Positions 1-12,000 of a stretch of 64,000 nt of DNA are shown here, in pieces. The position numbers and the translations under genes were made by a program. The stretch is taken from assembly GCA_009741485.1 (NCBI GenBank), contig CM019218.1, forward strand, positions 40,901,894 through 40,965,893, given 5' to 3'. The notes under the pieces are model-generated. The model was not told the origin of the DNA and searched no databases. It saw only the letters and a list, made by a program, of their open reading frames with translations. Origin of the DNA: Malurus cyaneus samueli. Its lineage: Eukaryota > Chordata > Aves > Passeriformes > Maluridae. Numbering within the stretch: position 1 is the stretch's first letter; every line of letters begins with the position of its first letter.

Positions 1-72
1 CTGTTTCATCCAGATTACTGAGTAAAGAAGTATCTATTCTTTCAACTGGTTCACATGTTTTTTCCTGTGTTT
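1..72 (-). CDS. CD44: CD44 exon 4, partial: end of Link domain with the sixth cysteine
   Basis: The reverse strand shows an acceptor (ctgtcacag) ending at 73 and an open frame from 72 to the window edge. In frame with exon 3 it reads [12 protein letters not shown], then a Ser/Leu/Asp-rich stretch ending near DET. The single cysteine (C130) is the sixth of the domain and would pair with an upstream cysteine in the extended Link fold of CD44. Sequence beyond the cysteine is much less conserved than exons 2 and 3, which is usual for this part of the protein. The last base seen leaves an incomplete codon, so the exon end may lie at or just past position 1. Confidence 0.85.
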
Positions 73-3000
73 CTGTGACAGAAGGAAAATAGAAAGTGTT
101 AATTTGAAAAAATGGATTTAAAATGTCACATCATTATATCAATTGAACATCATAATCACTAAACACCAGCTTCACATGAGGACAATTGAAAACAAACTTC
201 CAAACAAATTTTATTCATTGATGTATCAGATGGGGCACTTTGAGATTGTTCTGTCAGCCAACAATGAGATTCACCATTTAGATAACCATTGCAGAAAATT
301 GTTGCGATCACAGGCAGCTAAAACAGCCTCATGACCCAGTTTCAGTGCAGGCAGATTCATGTCCCAGTGGCAGCGGCCACTCTCATCCTTTTTAGCTGGA
401 GAGACTCCGTCCTCTCAAGGAGAGCTCTGCACAAGCAGCGTTTGCCCTGCTCTGGTGGGCACTGCTGGCTCCTGACAGCTGCTGTACGAGCTACCTGCCC
501 CTGCTGCTAGAAGGAAATAATACTGGGGAGGAGTTCCAGAGCTCTGGAGGGGATGGACATCACTACAGCAGTCATCTGTAAACAGTCATGTGTGAGTGAC
601 AGAGGATGGCGACTCATGTGACATCATGCCAACACAAAGATTTTTAATTGTATCACCACCAAAAACAAAACCAAAAAATACCACTGCCATTCAAATCATC
701 AATGAACTTGCCTACAGCTTTCTGTAAGAACTCTCTGCTTCCATTAAGAATGTCACAATCTACTGAAATTCAAGATCCTTGATTTTATTTTCCAACAGTG
801 TGTTTGGCATCTGTCACGGACTATATACACTTTCCTAATAATTTACTAAAATATTTCCAACTACTATAAAGTTCAAAACCTTAGATGAAAGTGGTCCTGC
901 TTCTGACCACATTACTGTCCAGCTGCCTCATGTCTGAATGGAGATTTGCCTGAGCAAATGCTGAATGCAGCTGCAAACAGGAGAGCAGTGGCCATGTCCA
1001 TGGGATGGCCATCACAGGCCCTGGAGCTGCAGCAGGTGGCAGCCACTCCTGATATTCCATAAAACACAAAAAGCTGCTCTTGGCTGTGAAGCTCATGTGA
1101 GCATGAACAGAGGAGCTGAGTGCCACGCCTGACAATACTTATGTCTTTCAGAGTCACTGCTGCAGCGGTTCACTTCACTAAGCCTTTATAATGAGCTCTT
1201 CCAAAGCTGCTAAGTTTGTCCCAAGGCCAGAAAAATGATTTAGTTCAAAACACATCACAAGGTCCACAAAAAGGTAAAGGACACAAAAAGGTCCATTACT
1301 GGCATGACAGATAATCTAGAGGCTGACAAAATGCACTCCTCAGCTGAAAAGCAGGTTATATTTATCATACAAGCCCTCATTCCAGTACCTTAAACAGGAG
1401 ATTACTTATATTATTTTCAGTTAATCTATTTCTGAAACGCATTATAAAATCACTCCTTACCTGTTGCATTGTAGCAGTAAGCATCGTACCGATCAGTTGT
1501 GTTTGCTGGAAGTCTGTAAATGCCGGTTTTATTTGCTGCACAAAGATGGTAGGGATTGATCCGAGGGATAACAACATACCCCACTACAAAACCATACCTG
1601 TGAAGAACAGAGGTAAAGAAACCATTTTACTTACTACAGCAGATGCCACCTAAACATCAAGAGGTTACATAGAAGCCATTATTTTTTAGAAGTGCATGCT
1701 CTTATTCATACTGTTTTGCTGCTTTTTTTTTTCCTTTCTCATTTGTGTCTTCCTTTCTCACATGTAGCCACATCAATCTCCCATCACCCAACATCATTTT
1801 GTGTGCAATTCTGAGAACTAAACCCAATTTAACTAAGTGAGCATCTTATTAGCTAGATCAGTTGTGATCAGGGTGATCAGAGCAATGGAGTGAAAGGGAG
1901 GGAGGCAAGCACACTTTTTGTTCAGTATGAGTTAGTATCAGCTGACACTTAATTCCCCTTCACGTTTTCATGGCTTTGACATAAGATACTGCTCAGTGAC
2001 ACTTCACACAGAAATGCTGGGGGCTCAATTTATGGTACCTGAACAAGTTTAAAGAATGATTGCAACACATCATTAGTAGTGAATTTTCTGCAAAAACTGA
2101 CAGCCTAGTCAAATATTCAAATACAAGACTCATTCATCCACAAATTGTTGCTGTATCTTTCAGTTGAACAACATGATTATTGTGCACAGACCTCACATAA
2201 TTCAGTGAAGACCGTGGTTACAAAATGTACAATACATTATTACTATTTTGCAATCCTGTAACACCTGATTGATTCCAATGTATTTAAGAGGGAAATGTTT
2301 TAGAACGGTAACAAGAAAGAACTGGGGCCTGGTTTAGGCTTTGTTTTACTTCTTGAGATGTGTGATTTATGAGGGAGGAGTAAATGTCACAGCTTTGCAG
2401 TTTTTTATCTATGAAGATCATTGCAGTTTCACGTCTGATGTGCAGATACTTGCAATTCTGAAACTCTCTTGTAGGTGGAATAATAAATTACTTTACTCAC
2501 ACTCCCAACTGAGCTTACAATGCTGACACTTTACAAACCATTACTGACCTACTTGTGTTGTGTTCTGTGGATTCATCTTATTCATATGCATTTTGATGAT
2601 TATATGCAGCATATTTTCCCTGTTCTACTCAAGTTTAATAAGAGCTAAGGCTTACTGACAAGGGCTACTTCTAGGATCAACAAATGAAAGTAATAGGGTG
2701 GGAGGGTTGGCCAGAAGGAAGGGAGGAAGAAATCCTATTTACATGGCTTACATGTCCAAATCTGTCCTCTGGTAAATTGTGAATTAGGGAAAATTGCAAC
2801 ATTAATGAAAAAATACAGCTTGTTCCTGAAAAAGAAAAATCTATTCTTATTTTTTTTTATATTTTAACTTTAGAAAATGCTTTCCATATTTTAGAATACT
2901 CATAATTGCTAGCATAGAAGTCTCTACCCCTAGGCACTATTTAGGATTTGCTCTCTAACTACTGTGCAGTGCTGGGCAATTCAGAATGCTGTGTACATTC

Positions 3001-6000
3001 ATGTGCTAATGTCAGAAAAAGAACATGCCTACTGCATTATGAAGGATTTTCCCCTCAGAGTAAAGAACTGTTCCTAGTCATTATGTGGTACAATTTTAAA
3101 TTACATTCCCACTTCTCACGGAAGAATCCTCTAAGAATTCTCTGTCCACATATTTCACCACCACCAGACTTGTGAAAATGAACATGCCAGAACAGGAAAT
3201 AGTTGAAAGCAGTATCGATGTCAATACTATTTCTCATGGTACCACAGGGAAAGTCTTAAAATTTTGGGGAAATGTCCACTGAATTTTTCTATGCCAGTCA
3301 GAAGATAAATTCCATTTCTCCATATTTGTTGTTTAAGTTAGATTGCAATAAGGTTGAAGATCTTCTGACATTTATTTAAACTCCATAATGGTTTGCCAGC
3401 ATTAATCTCCTGCGCTGCAGTGATCACACGCTGGTCAAGTTTGCAGTCCTGAGGGAAATTCTTCTGTAACTTCTAGTCTCTTGGACTAGTTATTTTTTTT
3501 GAGAAACTGGAGAGTCTGTATTATCCACATTTGTTGCCCTATACATCATTAATCACTGCAGGTAATTAAGTCACTTGGTTTTGTTATTTTTAATAACTAC
3601 CGTAGCTGCCTTCTGACACATCTCCACTCACAGGCTGTAAGGATGCACCGACACTGGGACCATTTTCCCACTGGGATGTCAAGAGTTCACCCCCCACAGC
3701 ATCACCTGGTGCTTTTTACTGCTCCTTGGCAAGACAGAGCTGCACATACTGCACACACGAACCTCAGGCTTTGACCTCATATTAGGTCCTTACTTAGCAC
3801 ATACGTATCTTACCAATTATTCAGTTACACAGTATGATCTGAACAGCTTTCTAATTAGCTTATTATCCTGTCAATCTTTTATTACCTTTAGATTTTATCT
3901 GTGAGAGGTTTAGATTAGTTTTTAAGATTAATGGTAAAAACTATACGCATCAAGGACTGGACCCAGAGCCAACATACAAATGCACAAAGATTTTTTTTTT
4001 TTCATTACAGAATATAACTTGTTTAACTAATCTGAACAACTGCAGTAAGTCAACTGCAACTATTACACTATGTTTTCACAAATTTCTCTACCTGCAGGTT
4101 TCAAATCCAAGCTCATGAGCTGTCCTCAACTGCTCTAGTGTTGCCAAGGTGCTGTTGAGAGCTCTGCAGAGTTCGACTGCTTCAGATCGTGTGAGACTGT
4201 AGCGACCATTTTTCTCGACATGAAAAACTCCTCCGTATCTGCAGCTTACATTGAATTCTGTTATCAAAGGAAAAGAAAAAAAATCGTTAACAATTGAGAC
4301 CTAATACTTCACTGAAGGCCTGGAAATTATTTTCAAGTATAATGCTCTCAAAGCAAACCAGCAACAACTATCAGTTACCATTTAACTCAGAAAAAGCACT
4401 ATCACTTTCAGCCAACTTCTCCATACTTCCACTTTTTGGGCTAAGGCACAAGCCAAATCTCCAGCCTTTCTAAAAATAGCAATACAACATGCTTTTGAGA
4501 GGCATCTAGCACTTTCAACACACCATCAACACTAATGAGCAGAAGAAAGAGTTAATAATAATATCAATACAAATAAGAATAAACATGTGCGTGGAGAAAA
4601 ATGGGGAAAGAACAGGACAACTACTTCAAAGCAATGTAAATTAACTTTGTTTCTGCCCCACCTTTCCCTCAAGAGAAAAAAAGCAGTTGCAACTCCAGAC
4701 TAGAATGACAACTGCAGAGCACACTTCATAGGAGTAGCTATTATTTCCAGTGCAGAGAGGAGCATGACTCATTTTTATCTCAATTTTAATGGAAGTTCCA
4801 TGTGCAAGAAAGGGAAAAATAGACCAGTCTTCTCCAATATTAGAAGGGTGTGTCTCTACTGCCTATTTGAAAAGAAGGATGACATATAATAACTGTTTTT
4901 CGAAAAGACACCAAACACAGTTCATGCACGTTTGCATTGACTCATTCCATATAAATAATGAGCAGCTTTCCTAGTGAAACTTTGGCTTGACAGTCTATTT
5001 TGCTCTGTAGCATAGATGTGAAAGCCAATGATGGTAATCAAGGAATGCACTCTTTCTTCAATTACTTTTTTGCCATTGATATACTGATGTTATTCTGTGT
5101 ACAGGGTATTTACACAGAATAACACATGTTACACAGGTATTTACGTAAACTGCCAGGAACACTCCTTTCCATAGCTCACAGGAAACACTCAAAGAGATAA
5201 AATATCAGATTAGATCCAGACTAAGTGATGCATGAGAGGACAGCCCCTGTTCACAGCACGGGTAGGGGTCCAATGGTGTTGATGCTTGCTTGTCCAAAGG
5301 AGCTCAAGAGCTGTGCATCCAACCTTGAATACTTGTACTGTCAGCAACAGAATTAATCATTACGGCTGCCTGGACAGACTTTCCACAAAAAGAATGGAAA
5401 AATGCCTCTTCTCCCACCATTCCCTCTCCCCCAGGATTGTGGCTGACAAAAACCTTTGTTTTAGACAAAATCAGTATGTATTGCAGAGCTGTTTAACAGT
5501 CTTGCTGACCACAGTTCTTAATATTTTTATTATCATCTGTTATTAAAAAATTTATGGTCCTTCTGCCACTCCCTGACTACCACTGTGGGATGGAGCTGCT
5601 CTCACAGCTGCCATGTACATAACTTCTACTTTGGCTCCAAATATTTCCTGTTCAAAGCCTGACATTGTTTTGGCACTTGTCCAGTCAGTAGCCGTATTAA
5701 GCATAAATGACCCAGACAAGAAAAAGGCTTTAGTTTTTCCTTCTTGATTCTCTTTTCCTAAAACATACTCTGTGAAACCCAAGACTTAATGGTAAATATG
5801 GGGATAAGATCACGAAGTTCTATTTGATTTAAGAACTGAGCTCAGTGATTTTGGAGCTAGATTTGCAGGGAGCATCAACATCTTTTCTGATAACTGTGGG
5901 CCAATTTCTGAAAAGCTTTCTCTGTGGAAGCATATACCACATACACTTACTTTGGGTTCCATTTGATTGCAGTTAATCCTAGATTCACTGAGTTATGAAG

Positions 6001-9000
6001 TGAAGTTCACTTTTGTTTAGAGTGAGTTGATTTAGCTGCCATCAAACCTCAGCACATTCCTGGTTTTAAACACTACAATTAATGTTCTGTTACCACTCTG
6101 AGATTCAGTCATAGAATTCCACTTAGCGAGCCAATTATTTAGGCTTCAGCTGTTTAAAAAAGTAGGCTTATTTACACAAATAGGCTTAATGGAACTACGT
6201 GTGGGCTACATGCCTCCACATGTGCAGACTTTCCACGGAAATGCTCAGCCTGAGAGCATCCCGCACACCAGGACACATCTGGGCAGTCCCAGGCTCACTG
6301 CACGTGTGCTCCCAATTTCTGTGCGTGCACAAAGCCACAGCTTTGCTCCAGCAGCGTGAGAGATCACGTGGGTGTCCAGGAAACCCCAGGCAAAAGTGTG
6401 GCAATCCAGTTCTCCAAAGTGGCTCTGAGGACACCCAGTTGGGTGGCACCATGCCCAAAGTAATGCTGACACAGCATCTTTGTTCTCACTTTGATGGTAT
6501 CTTCCATGCCTGCTGCTCCAAATGTGCCACTGCTGCAGCAGAGACGCTGAAGATTAGTGAAGAATTGACTATGGAAAAAGGACCAAAGCAGTACCCAAAA
6601 CTCACGTGGTATTTCACAGCCTAAGCAAATTGCGTAAATTCTGTCTCTGCTCTTGGAAGACAGAAATTACTGCATTTTAAAAATGACAAAATACAAACCC
6701 AGAGCTGTCAGAAAACACACCATTATCACTTTATAGTCTCAGATTTTAATGTCCAGACAATAGGGACCCTTAACTGAACTAATGAAAAAAATTCTACTCA
6801 CATCAATGAAAAGCATCAAAAACAAATGATGGGATCTGAACTAAATTAATACCTTAATAAGTTAAGGAAGAAACATGACTGCCAAATTCAAATCTAAACA
6901 CATATTTCACCTTTTCCCATCAGGCAGGAAGGTCAAATCCATTACTTTTATGTTGATGTTACATAGCTGGCTTTAACACCATTATGCAAAAGATGGATTT
7001 TTATTCTGTTTCAAGAGCCAAGGCAGCGCAAAACCCACACTCTACGACAAACTATTGCTGATCCTTTTAACATTTTTGAAGTTTCAAAGGGGCTGGTTCA
7101 GAGTGGACTCACAGGGAAACCACCAACAGCACGCAAACCTTCCCTCCTGCCCCCTCTGGCTTTGGGGGCTGACAGGCCACAGTCTTTCCTTTCTTCTTTC
7201 ATCCACATGATTTGCTACAGCTGTTTAATAATTGCTCTTTAAGAGGGCAAATAGTATGAAATTTGTCTAAATTGTCACAATCATTAATCTCACCCAGCCC
7301 ATGAGATTGGGTGACACAAACCAAAGCCATGGAATGCCCCTAAGTCTGCACCGACTTTTATGAGCGTGGAGAACATAAAATTCCACATAGGCCATTTTTG
7401 CCTGTCTTTCCCGGGAAAGCAGCTGCATGCAAACCTTTCTCTGCTGCTGTCATTCACATATATAAACCAGGTTCAGCTAATACTTGCCAGCCAAAATCAC
7501 TAACTTCTGTTCAGTTCCCCAGACAATTTGCTAGCTAGAGCCCACTGGTGGGATGGAATCGCCTCACACAGACTACAGAGCATTGTCCTAGAGAAGTGTG
7601 AGTTACACCCTGATAATTAACACAAGAGGCTTGTTAGAAACTGTCGCTGTAAGAAACCAGGTGCAAGTTCCATTTCCACCCTGATTCTGCAACCTTTATG
7701 CATAATGAGTTACACTGACTCACACCACCTCTTCCCACTGGAATTGATTTTCCATGAAGGTGTTTGATGTACTGTATGGATGTTTCATGCACTACTCCCT
7801 GTTTTCCATTGTTTTCAGGACACCACCTGGGGGTTTTGTTCTAGGGGTGAATGCAGTCTNAAAAAAAGCAGTTCTGTTAACAACTGCAGAGATACATCAA
7901 AGCAAACACCCTGCCCACTTGAACGAAAGTGTGTGGAAGGCTTGTACGTGTTAACAGACTTCTTGGTAAAACCGCATGCCAGATTGCATGGCAACCAGGA
8001 AATGTTAGGGGGCTGTTTTCATGGGGATTTTCCTTTTCAGTTTGTGATTCAAGATGATTGATAGGCCACCAGGATGTGACAAACTGGGGCTGACAACAGG
8101 GACGAACTAGAGGTTTGACAGAGCTGAGAGTTTTCATTCTCTTTGATTTAATAGAATATAGGATTTACATTTACTGTAAGAATTTAGGTCTAAATTTATT
8201 AAATTGATTTCCAGCTCTAGGCAGATACTCAAGGCTAAATGTTTGCTTATAACCTCAGATTATTTAATCTCTTACTGACACTTCTGAACAGGAACAACCA
8301 CCAGTTTAGCCCTGATACTTAAATTTTGAATATTATCACCTGCTTTAAATGCATGCTGGTAATGAAGCAACAAAAAAAATTACATACTGGAAACAGATTG
8401 AAATATGTTTAAAAGAAAATCCTAGCTGCTATGATTCCTCTCTAGACAAATCTATAAGTTGGCCCATATGAGTCCTAAAATATGAGGAGTTCTGGTCAGT
8501 TCATTATTTGTCTCTCAGTTCAGACCTACATCTACTTATGCCTGGTTTTTTTATTGTTTCTCAGGAAAACTTCCTGGCTAAATCAGAATGCATATTTTAC
8601 TTCTGACTTGAGGAAATTACCTCTGAATACAAAATTTCATATGGGTTGGATTCATGAAACATTTCAGGATCCAAGATATTTTTTCAATGCATAATACATT
8701 AAGTTAGCCTGATCCACCATTTTAACATCTGTGAGTACTCAAGTATACAAAAAATATCCTTCAGTGATTACCTAATCCACTACAACACACATGGGCCTGG
8801 AAGGCATTATTTGCTGAGTATTCCACCTTTTTTTAAGAGTCTATTAGTAAAAAACTTCACTCAAGCAACTCGCAGCCCAGGCAGCTGTAACAGGATATGG
8901 AGGCTTTCACCTTTATGTCAGGAGTTGGACTAAAGCCCAATTCAGTGATGAAAACCACTGGATAGCTGTTTGCTAGGTTATGTAAAATGATTCATTAATC

Positions 9001-12000
9001 CCAGCCACAGTCACTAATAGACACGTGTCGACATCATTAAAACACACCTATATTTGAATCCCTCGGGGCTTGATGAGGAAAGGAAAATTGTGCTGGGAAA
9101 ATGGGACTCAAAACTGGGATGACTACACACTGATCAAAATTTAGAAGTCAAATTTTCAAGATCCACGTGAATGAAGCAAGCAAGCAGTCCTTTACCACCC
9201 CAACACAAAAGCACCATGTATAATCATTAAGAGTGGCTGGTTTTGTGTTCTTCTAGTTATGATATTCTTGTTCTGCTAAAAACCATTTCTTAAAGAAAGT
9301 AGAGAAACAAATCTAGAAATAGACCACCTGCACCATAAACGAGGCTTTTCCAAATAGTGACAGTGAAAGTAACTCTCCACAGATTCTTGGGAGATGTCTG
9401 ATGAAATACTTTCCTCGGAGTACTGCCAAGTTGTGAGACCTACAATGATTTATAGGAAATACATTTCCAGTTTTAGTGGCATTATACAATATTTTTGGTT
9501 TTCAAAGTACTCCTTGTGGATAGTTAAATAAAGCAAAATAAGGGGTTTGCTTTTCAGTTTGAAACTGCCTTTAATTCTGAAATGAGAATAATTAGTTTGC
9601 ACAAAATAAAATTGTTTAAGAAAGCTAGGTTTATATGTTCACATGGTTGCAATATATGTAGATGGTTTACGGGTCCCAGACCAAAGTTTCCCTCTCGGAT
9701 TTTTTTAAAATGTTGTATTTTCATTTCTGTTTGGCATAGCAAATGTTCTAAGCCTTGAAAATGTTAATGGGAGAGAAAAAAACACATAATTATATCCCTA
9801 ATAGATAGCTGATATTCAGGGAGGAAAACATTCTCTGCACACCTGTCTTTTTAAAGACAGAAAAGTCCAGAAAAACACTTTTAAAGGAATTTTACCTGCA
9901 TGTTTGCAAGGAGTTACTGCTATAAATAGAGACAACGTATTCTTAGTAGCTGGGTGGGGTGACAAGAAAGTGAAGATGACTCTCCACAGATTCAAAGGTG
10001 TAAAGCCGGAACTTCCTTTGAAGTTGTGCCTAAGCTGCTCCTACTGTCCAGTTCTATTTGGGTACCTAGTAATTCAGCTTGAAAAAGCAAATAAGAGTGT
10101 AGCTTTCTCACTTTCCTGTGTGCCTTAACTACATGAAAAGTCATGAGATAGCCATGCTAACCTTGAGGTCCAAGTGGGCTGAAGGGGATCTCTGCAGTGA
10201 GAAGGAAATGTGGCTGGAGGATGGACAGAGGCCAGAGAGGGGTACGCTGCAGTAGGAGGTTCTCCTTTCTCCAACAAAAATCAGCAAATATTCCTTAAAT
10301 TTCTGTATTCATTCTGGAAAGTGCACACTGGAAATAGGATGTGGGACAAAGATCTAGCTGTTGACTTTCTCCTAAACTTTTGTTCCTAATGAATCTGCCT
10401 ACTGATCGTCAGTCATTGTCTCTGCATCTGTTTACCGATGGACAAAAATCTGCAGTCTCTTACAATCTGCAATCTCTACAGCTCTCCTGGCTACTGCTTT
10501 AAAACAATGGGTGTGGGGGCGGTGCTATTAATAAATCAAGCATTCACAGAGTCACCCAAAATGCAAGTAAGTACAAGAAATATGCTTCATTCCTCAGCAG
10601 CTGCTGCAGGAAGAAAAGAATCTGCTAATGCGTCTTCCAATCACACTTTATCTGGCTGGCAACTGTTGCTCTGGTAAACATCCTGAGTGAGCCTATCCTG
10701 TGTCATCACTTATGATAAATCTCCTTGCTGCTGACTTTAATATTAGTCTTTTTGTAATAGTCTCACCCAACGGGGAGCTGAAAGTCTTTGGACTCCAGCA
10801 GAACATGGTGCAGCTGCGCAGCACCTCGGGGGGAAAATTGCAGGCAGTGATATCATAGTCTGCAATTAGTTATCTGATATGCCCCCCTCGAAATGATGAA
10901 AACATAACCATCATGGTCGATAGGAGGAGAGCTCCAGGCTGTACAGTGAGGAGCCTAACCCCAAAGGCTGAGTAACAAGGGCTGTGAGGAGAATCAGTTG
11001 GGATCAGTTCCAAGCAATCCAGGTGAAGAAACACATGAAAGAAAGCTGGGGAATAATAATTGGAGTCTGATTTTCACTGTTTGACTTAATTATTTGGGAA
11101 AAAAGCAGTAGACACACAGAGTTGCCCAGCAGACAGATCCCCATCCTAGAGCCCAAAGGGCCTTATTCCTATTCTCTGATCTGTCACTTATCCAATGAAA
11201 GAAAGGAACCTCAGGAATCTTTTCAAAAGTTCTGAAAGCCAGCCAGTGAAAACAAAGATAACATGACTCTGGCAGACATACTGAAAAGAGGAAGGCTGCT
11301 CAGAATATGCCTCACAATGTGGGACATGATCTATAGAAGTCAAAGGTAAATTTCTTATGCAAGCATCTGATGATGGAAGAATATATTGTCACATCCACTA
11401 TTCCCTTTGGCTTTTCCCTGATACAAGAAGAGCAGGGATTCCATAGCCTGTAAGCAGATTGCCTAGGCCAGCAGGCAACTTCTCCTGGGATTTTTGGTGG
11501 CAAAATATTCCCTTTTTCTGGACTCTGTGTGACTCTATCCAACCATATCCTAGGGTTTCAAGTATCTTGAGATTTATACTGAAAATGCTGACTAGCAAGT
11601 AGCTTTCCTAAGATGTATGCAGGTTGTTCATATACTGAGCCACCTGAGCAGTTAAATTTCTTTAATAATTCTTCCAGTCTCAGTTACAAACCTTTTAGTA
11701 CTGCTTTAGTAAAAAGGCATGTTTAATAACTAGAGTTTGCAATAAACATTAGCACTCACACAATGCTACTGCTATCACAAATATGGTGGGCATAATGATA
11801 TTTTTCCTATTAAAAAAAAATTATTTAAATGTAACAATTTATGAGAGGCAGTGAAGATTCTCTTGCTTGAGGGAAGAATGGGAAAGACACACTGGCAGTG
11901 TGGCCTTCATATTCTGTGATTTCAAATACTACATTAAATCCTACATAAATTTAGGCAGTGCTTGCGTATAATCATCCTCAAATAGTGAAGCTTTATTGTT

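Noticed and set aside
1377..1577. 66-codon minus-strand frame overlapping CD44 exon 3
   Set aside because: It is a shadow frame; the true CD44 frame is shifted, as shown by the Link-domain motifs and by phase with exons 2 and 4.
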